Positions 35,938 to 44,928 of a DNA stretch of 64,000 nucleotides are shown here, in pieces. How positions within the stretch are numbered: the stretch's first letter is position 1; each line of letters opens with the position of its first letter. Source of the DNA: Pseudoruegeria sp039972875. Lineage in GTDB: Bacteria; Pseudomonadota; Alphaproteobacteria; Rhodobacterales; Rhodobacteraceae. Position numbers and translations under genes: made by a program. The notes below the pieces were generated by a model. That model searched no databases. It had not been told where the DNA came from and saw only the letters and a list, made by a program, of their open reading frames with translations. The stretch lies in assembly GCA_039972875.1 (NCBI GenBank), contig JBDWMA010000052.1, positions 248,001 to 312,000 on the forward strand, read 5' to 3'.

Positions 35938-38796
35938 ATGTCAAATAAAGGTTCAGAGTGGCGCAGGTGGGAGCCACATATTCATGCTCCCGGAACAGTC
36001 ATGAACGATCAGTTCAAAGGGCCGACTGCATGGGAGGACTATCTCACAGCGCTCGAAAAAGCTGCGCCTAAAATCAAGGCATTGGGAGACACAGATTACT
36101 ACCTGACGCATACTTACGAAAAAGTAATGGCAGCAAAGCGAAGCGGTCGACTACGTGAAATAGAATTGATCTTTCTGAATATCGAACTGCGTATCGGTGT
36201 CGGAACAACCAAGGGGGGCTGGGTAAACATGCACCTCATGGTCAGCCCAGAAGACCCCGATCATCTCGAAAAAGCGAAAGCGTTTGTTCGAAAACTCAGG
36301 TTTCGGGCACACGACGAACCTTTCACCTGTACAAGGGACGACCTGATCCGTTTGGGTCGTGCCTCCGATCCTTCAAAGGTGACGGACGAGCTAGCTTTGG
36401 AACAAGGTGCAACCCAGTTCAAAGTAAGTTTTGACCAGCTTCGAGAAGAGTTTGATCAATCGAAGTGGGCGCAAGAGAACATCCTAGTAGCCGTCGCGGG
36501 GGGCAAGGACGATGGTACATCTGGCGTAAAAGAAGCGGCAGATGCAACCTTGCGGACAGAGATTGAGAAATTCGCTGACATTATTTTCGCAAGCAGTGTT
36601 GCGCAGCGTGAATTTTGGTTGGGCCTTCGCGCAGCATCCCCAGAGGAACTCTTTTCCGATTATGGAAGCCTGAAGCCATGCATGCATGGAAGCGATAGTC
36701 ATGAAGTAGCCACAGTGGGCAGACCAGACGGAAATCGGTTTTCTTGGATTAAAGGCGGCTTAGAGTTCGACGCCCTTCGGCAGGCCTGTATTGATCCGGC
36801 TGGACGCGCATTCGTTGGTGAAGCACCCCCATCCTCTGGAGCACCGTCTCAGCTCATCGACGAAATTGAACTTTTAAACGCACCGTGGGCGAAGACGCCT
36901 CGCATTGCTTTTAACCACGGGCTTGTTGCCGTGATTGGCGCGCGAGGTTCGGGAAAAACTGCGCTAGCTGATATCGTCGCCTCTGTTTGCGATGCGACGC
37001 CTCAGGCATCCGTTAGCGATCACAGTTCTAAGCCAAGTCCATCCTTCTTAAACCGCGCTATCGATCTGTTGGGTGACGCGCAAGTGAATGCGACGTGGCG
37101 GGCGGGTGAGCCGACCGCACGTTACCTAGATGGTCGAGACCAACCAGATGTTGTCAATCAGCGTGCTCGCTATCTTTCTCAGCAATTTGTGGAGGATCTA
37201 TGCTCAGCAGACACGATGACAGACGGCCTCCTCCGTGAAATTGAACGTGTAATTTACGAGGCGCACACCCTGACAGATCGTGAGGGCGCACTTGATTTTC
37301 GTGAGCTGTTGGAGCTGAAGTCGGCTCGGTATCGTCACGCCAGAAGGCGCGAAGAAGAGACAATCGTTACCTTGTCGGATCGGGTAAGCACTGAATATGA
37401 GCAAGATCGGAAAATACCCAAGCTAACTTCAGATATTCAAAGTAAATCAAAGCTCATAACGCAGCTAACCGAAGATCGTAGCAAGCTGGTCGTCAAAGGC
37501 TCGGAGGATCGAATGGAGCGTTTGAACGCGCTCTCAACCGCGGCTGAAAAAGTTCGTGGCCATTTAAGGTTCTTCAACCAAAAGAAAGCAGCCCTCGACG
37601 GGCTTGCCGATGAGGTGAGCGACCTGAGGTCGGTGAAAGCGCCTGAAATGCTAAGAGGAACACAAGAGCGACACAAAGCCAGTCAGATGAAAGATAGTGA
37701 CTGGAATGCGTTTCAGATTGACTACGCAGGTGATGTAGATGCGCAGATCGCTCAGCTGTTAAAAGACTGTGAAACCTCCATAGTGTCATGGAAAGGCGTG
37801 AAACCTCCAGCACCGACGACTCCTGAAACGCCTCTGATTCCAGAAGATGTTGACCTAGCCCAACAACCCTTAGCGCTCTTTCAAGCAGAAATTGAAAGGC
37901 TTGAAAAACTTGTTGCAGCCGACGCAGTAACAAAAAAGCAATTCTCTGCCCTCACGACGAGAATCTCTACAGAAACAACTTCGCTTACAATCTTGAAGGA
38001 AAAGCTTGAGGCCGCGCAAGGAGCTCGCACACGGATCACGAAGCTACAAGGCGAAAGAGATGAGGCATATTCTCGAGTATTCAGTGCGGTAACATCTGAG
38101 CAGAAGGTTCTCATAGAACTGTATGAGCCGCTACTGGATAGGCTTACTGGTTCAAAAGGAAGCCTAAATAAGATGTCATTTACGGTCTCCCGGTCAGTCG
38201 ACGTGAACAGATGGGCAGAATTTGCAGAAAAACACCTTATTGATTTGCGCAGGGATACGCCGTTCAAAGGGGCTGGCACATTCCTTTCGCTGGTAAACAA
38301 TCACCTTAAAACGGTTTGGGAAACTGGTGGGTCACAAGACGTCGGTGCGGCAATGGCAAGTTTTCGAACCGATTACATGTCTGCTTTGCTCGAACATGCC
38401 AATGTTACGAAATCGGATGAGAACGAATACCGTGAATGGCTCAAGCGTTTTGCTAAGTGGCTGTATTCGACAGATCATATTAGTCTTCAATACGGCATCG
38501 ATTTTGATGGCGTTGATATTCGCAAGTTGTCGCCCGGTACGCGCGGAATTGTGCTTCTCCTACTTTACTTAGCGCTAGATGATGCCGATACACGTCCGCT
38601 TATCATCGATCAGCCAGAAGAAAATTTGGACCCAAAATCGGTCAACGATGAGTTAGTCGACTTGTTCATCGCGGCAAAGGCGAAGCGACAAGTGATCATG
38701 GTCACCCACAACGCAAATCTCGTAATCAATACAGACGCCGATCAAATCATCATTGCCAACGCCGAGAACCACACGAGGGGGAATTACCCGAAATAA
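35938..38796 (+). CDS. TrlF-family PHP-domain/SMC-like ATPase, C-terminus frameshifted
   Basis: A 952-residue protein of the TrlF type. The N-terminal PHP-like phosphoesterase domain has RWEPHIHAPGT (His14-x-His16), GDTDYYL and HGSDSHE (near 250). The ATPase has Walker A GARGSGKT (near 334), a long coiled-coil region (about 440-760), and Walker B-like LIIDQPEENLDP (near 888) followed by VTHNANLV. The reading frame stops at 38796, but the true C-terminal tail continues in the -1 frame to 38918, where its stop overlaps the next start. TrlF proteins occur in defence islands; the target is unknown. Confidence 0.85.
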   Translation: MSNKGSEWRRWEPHIHAPGTVMNDQFKGPTAWEDYLTALEKAAPKIKALGDTDYYLTHTYEKVMAAKRSGRLREIELIFLNIELRIGVGTTKGGWVNMHLMVSPEDPDHLEKAKAFVRKLRFRAHDEPFTCTRDDLIRLGRASDPSKVTDELALEQGATQFKVSFDQLREEFDQSKWAQENILVAVAGGKDDGTSGVKEAADATLRTEIEKFADIIFASSVAQREFWLGLRAASPEELFSDYGSLKPCMHGSDSHEVATVGRPDGNRFSWIKGGLEFDALRQACIDPAGRAFVGEAPPSSGAPSQLIDEIELLNAPWAKTPRIAFNHGLVAVIGARGSGKTALADIVASVCDATPQASVSDHSSKPSPSFLNRAIDLLGDAQVNATWRAGEPTARYLDGRDQPDVVNQRARYLSQQFVEDLCSADTMTDGLLREIERVIYEAHTLTDREGALDFRELLELKSARYRHARRREEETIVTLSDRVSTEYEQDRKIPKLTSDIQSKSKLITQLTEDRSKLVVKGSEDRMERLNALSTAAEKVRGHLRFFNQKKAALDGLADEVSDLRSVKAPEMLRGTQERHKASQMKDSDWNAFQIDYAGDVDAQIAQLLKDCETSIVSWKGVKPPAPTTPETPLIPEDVDLAQQPLALFQAEIERLEKLVAADAVTKKQFSALTTRISTETTSLTILKEKLEAAQGARTRITKLQGERDEAYSRVFSAVTSEQKVLIELYEPLLDRLTGSKGSLNKMSFTVSRSVDVNRWAEFAEKHLIDLRRDTPFKGAGTFLSLVNNHLKTVWETGGSQDVGAAMASFRTDYMSALLEHANVTKSDENEYREWLKRFAKWLYSTDHISLQYGIDFDGVDIRKLSPGTRGIVLLLLYLALDDADTRPLIIDQPEENLDPKSVNDELVDLFIAAKAKRQVIMVTHNANLVINTDADQIIIANAENHTRGNYPK

Positions 38797-38918
38797 CCTA
38801 CTTGTCGGGCGGTCTGGAAAACGCAGAAATACGAAAGGCGGTCTGCGACATTCTCGAAGGTGGTGAAGTCGCGTTCAAAGAACGGGCGCGTCGATTGCGG
38901 GTGCGGTTGAAAAGATGA
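38777..38918 (+). pseudogene. Out-of-frame C-terminal tail of the TrlF ATPase
   Basis: After a run of five G (38777-38781) the -1 frame reads GELPEITYLSGGLEN..., then a basic end (RARRLRVRLKR) and TGA at 38916-38918. That stop overlaps ATG 38915 of the next gene. The coherent sequence and the ATGA coupling show that this was, or still is, the end of the upstream gene. The cause may be a one-base loss in the G-run, a sequencing error or programmed -1 frameshifting. Confidence 0.8.
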
Positions 38919-39523
38919 ACGTACAACAAAAAGCTCTAAGCCGTTTGGCAAATGCCATGCGGTTGTTTGGAGAGGCAAACCTTAAGTTTGAGGGCCTGAA
39001 GAAGATCGATCTTGAAGAAGCAGTGCACAATCTTGATCGAACGTTTGAAGCAAAGTTAGAAGCCTTCCATAGCCTTTACGATGTCGACAAAGCGGAATTC
39101 GACTACTTTGCTTACGCAGACACTGCTGTCCTCATCATGCCCCGAAACGCAATACATCACAGAGATCAAACGCTGTTTTCCAGTTGGAATGAAGAAATGG
39201 CTCTAAACGGGGGCATTGATCGAAGCCGGGGCGCAGAATTTATCTTTGCCGCTCACGAAGTGGTTGGCGCTGGTCACACCATGAGACAATGCTATCGACT
39301 CGATGACTTTTACCTCCGTCTCGATGGGACTTTAGCGTCGCCTCATTTGGAAGATAGGATGGGATTGCGCAACCGCGAGAAGTTACTGGCGCAGGTCAAC
39401 TCTGAACTTAAATTCAAAGAAATATTGAGCCACGCGACAGCAAACCGCTATCCAAGCCACCAAGTCTACCTACGAGATGGCGATGAACCGGTCATGCTAT
39501 GCCTTGGTTCCCAAGGACAATAA
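38915..39523 (+). CDS. TrlF-coupled hypothetical protein, 3' end probably replaced
   Basis: A 202-residue protein of unknown family whose ATG lies in the original TrlF stop, implying that the two act together. It is rich in charged residues; the region YAYADTAVLIMPRNAIHHR is the only hydrophobic patch and no catalytic motif is evident. From about 39475 the DNA encodes, in another frame, the C-terminal part of a type I specificity subunit. The last ~15 residues (EPVMLCLGSQGQ) are therefore probably not native and the gene is likely truncated by deletion. Confidence 0.6.
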   Translation: MNVQQKALSRLANAMRLFGEANLKFEGLKKIDLEEAVHNLDRTFEAKLEAFHSLYDVDKAEFDYFAYADTAVLIMPRNAIHHRDQTLFSSWNEEMALNGGIDRSRGAEFIFAAHEVVGAGHTMRQCYRLDDFYLRLDGTLASPHLEDRMGLRNREKLLAQVNSELKFKEILSHATANRYPSHQVYLRDGDEPVMLCLGSQGQ

Positions 39524-39797
39524 GACTTTTGTACATTGCTATTTTCTAGCTAGGAATCTAGTTGAACATCGCCGGGTTAAGGCCTCTGGTTCAGTTTTCA
39601 ATTCGATTGTTTCTGCTGACATTGAGAGCACCAAGCTTGCAATCCCCAAGCCAGAATTGGTCCGAAAGTACTCACAGCTCGCAAATCCAATGTTTCAAAA
39701 AAATGAGTGTTTGTCCCGCGAGAATGTTGAACTGGCAAACTTGCGCGATTGGCTCTTGCCCATGTTGATGAACGGGCAAGTTGCTGTAGGTAAATGA
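39477..39797 (+). pseudogene. HsdS (type I restriction specificity subunit) C-terminal remnant
   Basis: About 105 residues matching the end of HsdS: MNRSCYALVPKD, KASGSVFNSIVSADIEST, then LANLRDWLLPMLMNGQV. The first target-recognition domain and the start of the second are missing, and no hsdM or hsdR is nearby. It overlaps the end of the preceding gene in another frame, marking a deletion join. Confidence 0.85.
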
Positions 39798-39805
39798 ATT
39801 TCCCT

Positions 39806-40035
39806 CTAGGCAGCGTCATCCTCCGCGCTGAGGTAAAGGACGCGACCACGCCCCAGCTTTTGCCCATCGGGCAACTCCCCACCGATGCTGACCTGTACGG
39901 CCAGTTGCATAGCGAGGAATGATTTGCCGACGCCGGGGTCGCCCTCCATGATCGTGATCATGCTGAACGGAATGAACGGTCCCTACAGCCATTCGACTTC
40001 TTTGGAGTCGATTGTGTCCAACCAAAGCCTGAAAT
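39806..40035 (-). pseudogene. AAA_25 (RepA/RecA-like) ATPase remnant with internal stop
   Basis: On the minus strand the frame reads RLWLDTIDSKEVEWL, a TAG stop, then ITIMEGDPGVGKSFLAMQLA with a Walker A, ELPDGQKLGRGRVLYLSAEDDAA and a stop. This is the N-terminal ATPase segment of AAA_25 proteins found on plasmids and islands. The internal stop probably replaces a tryptophan codon, and the rest of the protein is missing. It marks the right limit of recognisable mobile DNA in this region. Confidence 0.75.
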
Positions 40036-40142
40036 GAAACCCTGGTCCATCTTAACAAGGCAGCAAACTAGTCGAAAAAGTAGGATTACCTCTCAAGATA
40101 GGCCAATCTAAACTTATGAAGCCGCCTGCAAGGAGGGTAAAA

Positions 40143-40709
40143 TTAGAATGACGATGGGGTGCACGCACTGATTACTCTACACTTGCCAGGGCCTACGTTT
40201 CTGAACTGGTGCGGCAGTACGCTGGTAAAATAGTAGGAATCCCCAGGTCCAAGAATTCTTGTTTGCCCATCGACTGTTACCTCAAGTGTACCCTCTATAA
40301 TGACACCACATTCTTCGCCCTCATGGGAGAGTGGTGCTCTCCCAGAATCCGTACCGGGGTCATATTCTTCAATCAGCATTTGTAGCTTTCTATTGCTCCG
40401 TTCACCCGCAACTAACAGGTAAGATATTCCCATGGAGCCGAGGTCTCGTAACTCGTCTTTAGTAAAGAACGCCCTCTCGTTGTCCTTCATTTCAAAACTG
40501 AAAAAGAACCCGAGATTTACGTCTACACCGTCCAAAATCTTCTTGAGCAAAGCCACAGAAGGTTGAGTTGATCCTGACTCGATTTGAGAAATTGTTCCGC
40601 TTCCCACCCCAGAGAGTTTTGCCAACTGTCGTTGGCTCATGGCCTTAGACGTTCGAATCAAACGAAGCCTTCTGGCGACATCGAGATCTCCCCGCGATTT
40701 TTTTGTCAT
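40143..40709 (-). CDS. XRE-cupin transcriptional regulator (PuuR-like)
   Basis: A 188-residue regulator. The helix-turn-helix MSQRQLAKLSGVGSGTISQIESGSTQPS lies at about residues 24-50, and the C-terminal cupin domain (HEGEECGVIIEGTLEV, PHQFRN) is the likely ligand sensor. ATG 40709 is chosen because GGGA lies about 7 bp upstream; an in-frame upstream start exists at 40757. It is divergent from the aminotransferase operon with 153 bp between. Relatives regulate polyamine, taurine or other amine use, so control of the adjacent operon is likely. Confidence 0.88.
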   Translation of the reverse strand: MTKKSRGDLDVARRLRLIRTSKAMSQRQLAKLSGVGSGTISQIESGSTQPSVALLKKILDGVDVNLGFFFSFEMKDNERAFFTKDELRDLGSMGISYLLVAGERSNRKLQMLIEEYDPGTDSGRAPLSHEGEECGVIIEGTLEVTVDGQTRILGPGDSYYFTSVLPHQFRNVGPGKCRVISACTPSSF

Positions 40710-40862
40710 AGTGATTTCCCGCTTTCTATCGAAAGCAATTTGGCAGCTAAATGACATTATTTCAATAGGTTGAAAATTTCAACAAAACCGACTGCTCAGG
40801 TGGGCGCTTATCTGCAACTATTTGTAAATTATAATTAATCCTGAGTATGAGGTGGACCCTTT

Positions 40863-42179
40863 TTGGACAAGCAGAACACAATGTCATCATTTTGGATGCC
40901 GTTCACAGCGAACCGTGATTTCCATGTTGAGCCTCGAATGATCGTATCAGCTGCTGGAATGTACTACACAAGTTCTGATGGTCGTCAGATCATGGACGGA
41001 ACCGCTGGCCTTTGGTGTGTCAATGCTGGACACAGAGACACGCTGATAACTGCGGCAGTTCAGAAACAAGTTCACGAACTGGACTATGCGCCCAGCTTTC
41101 AGTTTTCGCATCCTCAAGCATTTGAACTCTCTTCAAAACTAGTATCATTGATGCCAGACGGGATGAATCACGTATTCTTCACCAACTCAGGGTCAGAGTC
41201 AGTAGATACGGCGCTAAAGATTGCTTTACATTATCACAAAATGCGGGGCGATGGTGCCAGGACCAGAATGATCGGTCGTGAACGTGGCTATCATGGCACT
41301 GGGTTTGGTGGCATATCAGTTGGTGGCATTGTTCCCAATCGCAAGCACTTCGGCACCTTGTTAACCGGTGTAGATCATCTTCGGCACACACATGATCTCG
41401 AACGTAATGCGTTTTCTCGTGGTTGTCCGACACATGGTGTAGAACTGGCTAATGACCTGGAGCGGATCGTAGGCTTACACGATGCTTCTACAATTGCTGC
41501 GGTCATTGTAGAGCCGATGGCCGGTTCAACTGGCGTATTATTGCCGCCGATCGGATATCTCCAACGCCTCCGAGAAATCTGCGACGAACATGGAATTTTG
41601 CTTATTTTTGATGAGGTTATTACCGCATTCGGTCGGCTTGGAACAGCAACGGCTTCCGAGTATTTTGATGTCATTCCCGATATCATTACGACCGCAAAGG
41701 GGTTGACCAACGGCGTCATTCCAATGGGCGCAGTTATCGTTCGAGATGAGATCTATCAGTCAGCAATGGAGAATGCGGACGCACCGATTGAGTTGTTCCA
41801 CGGCTACACCTACTCAGCAAACCCGATCGCTTGCGCTGCAGCATTAGCCACATTGGAAAGCTATGCGTCCAACAATCTGTTTCACCGCGCGGCGATATTG
41901 TCCTCGGTTTGGGAAGAAGAGATTCATAAACTTCGCGAACTACCCAACGTTGTCGATATCCGAAATCTAGGGCTTGTCGGAGCAATTGAGCTTGGCCCAC
42001 GGGAAGGAGAGGCACCTGGCGCGCGTGGCAATGATGCCATGAAACGCGCTTGGGATGAGGGATTAATGATCCGCGTCACAGGCGATATCATTGCTTTATC
42101 GCCTCCTCTTATCATTACCGAGCCTGAAGTGAAAAAACTGTTTGAGACGCTCTCAAACGTTCTCCGCGATCTTCCCTAA
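40863..42179 (+). CDS. Class III aminotransferase, probable beta-alanine (omega-amino acid):pyruvate type
   Basis: A PLP-dependent class III aminotransferase of 438 residues. It has the N-terminal MPFTANRDFHVEPRMIVSAAG typical of omega-amino acid:pyruvate aminotransferases, TNSGSESVDTALKIA for phosphate binding, LLIFDEVITAFGRLG (PLP aspartate) and TTAKGLTNG with the Schiff-base lysine. The start is TTG 40863, supported by AGGTGG 7 bp upstream; the next ATG at 40881 has no such site. The following dehydrogenase and alanine dehydrogenase suggest beta-alanine or a similar amine as donor and pyruvate as acceptor. Confidence 0.87.
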   Translation: MDKQNTMSSFWMPFTANRDFHVEPRMIVSAAGMYYTSSDGRQIMDGTAGLWCVNAGHRDTLITAAVQKQVHELDYAPSFQFSHPQAFELSSKLVSLMPDGMNHVFFTNSGSESVDTALKIALHYHKMRGDGARTRMIGRERGYHGTGFGGISVGGIVPNRKHFGTLLTGVDHLRHTHDLERNAFSRGCPTHGVELANDLERIVGLHDASTIAAVIVEPMAGSTGVLLPPIGYLQRLREICDEHGILLIFDEVITAFGRLGTATASEYFDVIPDIITTAKGLTNGVIPMGAVIVRDEIYQSAMENADAPIELFHGYTYSANPIACAAALATLESYASNNLFHRAAILSSVWEEEIHKLRELPNVVDIRNLGLVGAIELGPREGEAPGARGNDAMKRAWDEGLMIRVTGDIIALSPPLIITEPEVKKLFETLSNVLRDLP

Positions 42180-42206
42180 ATAATCCCTCCGAAAAGGATC
42201 TCCGTG

Positions 42207-43718
42207 ATGAAAGACGCTAAACCGATCACAAAGATCGGCCACTATATCTCTGGCCAAATCGCAACTTCTGATCACGAAAAAACTCAACCAGTGTTCAACC
42301 CCGCGACAGGGAAACATACCGGTGACGTTGTGCTTGCATCAGTCGAAACGGTTGATAAGGCTGTTGCAGCAGCGCAAGCCGCATTTCCGGCTTGGTCAAA
42401 TATGCCAGCAATCCGTCGCGCTCGCTTGATGAACAATTTTCTGGGCCTCGTACGGGAAAACAAGGATGATCTTGCCCGCGCTATTACACTTGAACACGGT
42501 AAGGTTTTCACAGATGCGCAAGGTGAAGTTGAGCGGGGCATCGACATCATTGAATTTGCCTGTGGAATTCCGCAGTTGCTCAAAGGGGATTATACCGAAC
42601 AGGTTTCGACCGGCATGGACAACTGGACCACACGTCAAGCGCTAGGGGTTGTTGCAGGCATCACGCCTTTCAACTTTCCCGTTATGGTCCCAATGTGGAT
42701 GTTTCCAGTCGCAATCGCTGCGGGAAACACCTTCATTCTGAAGCCATCACCAACCGATCCTTCAGCTTCACTATTCTATGCGGATTTGATGAAACAGGCT
42801 GGTTTCCCGGATGGCGTTTTCAATGTCGTACAAGGCGACAAAGTAGCCGTCGATGCACTGCTGGAAAACGATGATGTAAAAGCAGTGTCCTTTGTCGGCT
42901 CTACTCCGATCGCAAATTACATTTACGAAACTGGCGCTCATCACGGGAAACGTGTCCAAGCGTTAGGTGGTGCAAAAAACCACATGTTGGTGATGCCTGA
43001 CGCAGATATGAACAAAGCGGCTGACGCCTTGATCGGCGCAGCATTTGGATCTGCCGGCGAACGTTGTATGGCGATCTCTGTCGCTTTGTTGGTTGGCGAC
43101 GCTGCAGACAGGTTGTTGCCTGTCCTGAAAGAACGCGCCGAAGCGTTGAAGATCAAGAATGGTCTCGAGCTGGATGCCGAAATGGGTCCAATCGTGACTG
43201 CAGCAGCGCGGGAACGGATAAAAGGCTACATCGACTCCGGGGTCGAAGAAGGTGCCACGCTCTTGGTTGATGGCCGCGACTACATCGTCAAAGGCCATGA
43301 AGATGGTTTTTTCCTTGGCGGGACACTTTTCGACAACGTGACGTCTGAAATGAAGATCTACAAAGAGGAGATCTTTGGCCCGGTCTTGGCTTGCATGCGG
43401 GTGTCCAATTTTGCCGAAGGTTTACAGCTGATCAATGATCATGAGTTTGGCAACGGCGTGTCCGTCTACACACGTGATGGCAACATTGCACGCGAGTTCG
43501 GAAAACAGGTTCAAGTCGGCATGGTCGGCGTAAATGTTCCAATACCAGTTCCGATGGCTTGGCACGGTTTTGGCGGCTGGAAGAGAAGTCTGTTTGGTGA
43601 CATGCATGCTTACGGCGAAGAGGGTGTACGTTTTTACACCAAACAAAAATCGATCATGCAGCGTTGGCCGGAGAGCATTTCCGAAGGCGCTGAATTCGAC
43701 ATGCCAACAGCAAAGTAA
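42207..43718 (+). CDS. mmsA: CoA-acylating (methyl)malonate-semialdehyde dehydrogenase
   Basis: A 503-residue aldehyde dehydrogenase of the MmsA/IolA class that converts malonate or methylmalonate semialdehyde to acetyl- or propionyl-CoA with loss of CO2. The catalytic cysteine lies in GSAGERCMAIS (near residue 284), and PFNFPVMVPMWMFP, KEEIFGPVL and WKRSLFGD are present. ATG 42207 is preceded by AGGA at 8 bp. It starts 27 bp after the aminotransferase gene and would consume its semialdehyde product. Confidence 0.9.
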   Translation: MKDAKPITKIGHYISGQIATSDHEKTQPVFNPATGKHTGDVVLASVETVDKAVAAAQAAFPAWSNMPAIRRARLMNNFLGLVRENKDDLARAITLEHGKVFTDAQGEVERGIDIIEFACGIPQLLKGDYTEQVSTGMDNWTTRQALGVVAGITPFNFPVMVPMWMFPVAIAAGNTFILKPSPTDPSASLFYADLMKQAGFPDGVFNVVQGDKVAVDALLENDDVKAVSFVGSTPIANYIYETGAHHGKRVQALGGAKNHMLVMPDADMNKAADALIGAAFGSAGERCMAISVALLVGDAADRLLPVLKERAEALKIKNGLELDAEMGPIVTAAARERIKGYIDSGVEEGATLLVDGRDYIVKGHEDGFFLGGTLFDNVTSEMKIYKEEIFGPVLACMRVSNFAEGLQLINDHEFGNGVSVYTRDGNIAREFGKQVQVGMVGVNVPIPVPMAWHGFGGWKRSLFGDMHAYGEEGVRFYTKQKSIMQRWPESISEGAEFDMPTAK

Positions 43719-43742
43719 CCCCCGCAAATTTTAGGAGAGACG

Positions 43743-44861
43743 ATGATGTTCATTGGTGTCCCCAAGGAAATCAAAAATCACGAATACAGGGTCGGTTTAA
43801 CACCAGAAAGTGTAGCTGAACTGGTCGCGAACGGTCACAATGTGCTGGTGGAAAAGGGTGCTGGACTTGGCATCGGTGCTGATGATGACGCATATCGCGC
43901 ATCAGGCGCAGAAATCGGCCCTACAGCTGAAGTCATTTTCGCCAACGCGGAAATGATCGTTAAGGTCAAAGAGCCTCAAGCTGTTGAACGTGCCATGCTA
44001 CGTGAAGGGCAAATTCTCTACACTTATCTTCATTTGGCACCGGACCCGGACCAAACCAATGACCTGATAAATTCTGGTTCTGTTTGCATTGCATACGAAA
44101 CAGTGACCGACGACAACGGTGGCCTGCCACTGCTTAAACCTATGAGCCAAGTTGCAGGTCGTATGTCAATTCAGGCTGGTGCTGGCGCTTTGGAGAAGGC
44201 GAAAGGCGGACGAGGTGTTTTGTTAGGTGGCGTGCCTGGTGTGAAGCCCGGCAAAGTTGTTGTCATTGGCGGTGGTGTTGTTGGCTTCAACGCTGCACAA
44301 ATGGCGGTGGGTTTGCATGCTGATGTGACAATTCTGGATCGAAACCCTGCGGTTCTGGAAAAGCTTGAAAATCACTTCGAAGCCTCCGCCAAAGTTGTCT
44401 ATTCAACGAATGCCGCTTTGGAGGAAGAAGTCATCAATGCAGATTTGGTGGTTGGGGCCGTCCTAATCCCGGGAGCAGCGGCACCCAAGCTGGTCACCCG
44501 TGAATTGATTTCACAAATGAGATCCGGTGCTGTTGTCGCAGACGTGGCCATCGATCAAGGTGGCTGCTTCGAAACATCAAAAGCAACCACCCATGCCGAC
44601 CCAACATTTGTTGTGGATGATGTGGTTCATTATTGCGTAGCAAACATGCCAGGCGCAGTGGCACGGACATCCACATACGCACTCAACAACGTAATACTTC
44701 CCCACGCACTCGAAATTGCGAACAACGGTTGGAAACAAGCGTTGTTGAACAACAACCACCTCATGAATGGGCTGAACGTGGCTGAAGGCAAGGTCACATA
44801 CAAGGCCGTTGCGGATGACCTCGGCTATGCCTTTGAGGATCCAAGGAATTTGCTTAGCTAA
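43743..44861 (+). CDS. ald: Alanine dehydrogenase
   Basis: A 372-residue NAD-dependent alanine dehydrogenase that deaminates the alanine formed by the aminotransferase and so regenerates pyruvate. Visible motifs: MIGVPKEIKNHEYRVGLTP-type N-terminus (substrate-binding Arg and Lys), MSQVAGRMSIQAG, and the dinucleotide fold VVIGGGVVGFNAA near residue 175. AGGAGA stands just before the ATG. A 20-bp perfect palindrome covers its stop codon. Confidence 0.95.
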   Translation: MMFIGVPKEIKNHEYRVGLTPESVAELVANGHNVLVEKGAGLGIGADDDAYRASGAEIGPTAEVIFANAEMIVKVKEPQAVERAMLREGQILYTYLHLAPDPDQTNDLINSGSVCIAYETVTDDNGGLPLLKPMSQVAGRMSIQAGAGALEKAKGGRGVLLGGVPGVKPGKVVVIGGGVVGFNAAQMAVGLHADVTILDRNPAVLEKLENHFEASAKVVYSTNAALEEEVINADLVVGAVLIPGAAAPKLVTRELISQMRSGAVVADVAIDQGGCFETSKATTHADPTFVVDDVVHYCVANMPGAVARTSTYALNNVILPHALEIANNGWKQALLNNNHLMNGLNVAEGKVTYKAVADDLGYAFEDPRNLLS

Positions 44862-44867
44862 GCAAAT
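44848..44867. other. 20-bp perfect palindrome across the ald stop
   Basis: The ten bases ATTTGCTTAG are followed directly by their reverse complement. The stop codon of ald (44859-44861) lies in the second half. There is no loop and no T-run, so it may be a dimeric protein-binding site or an mRNA cruciform rather than a terminator. Confidence 0.6.
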
Positions 44868-44928
44868 CACCGCCTGTCACCGCAATTTGTGGTCGGGCGT
44901 TACTCGTCAACAAGGAGGAGAATTTTCG

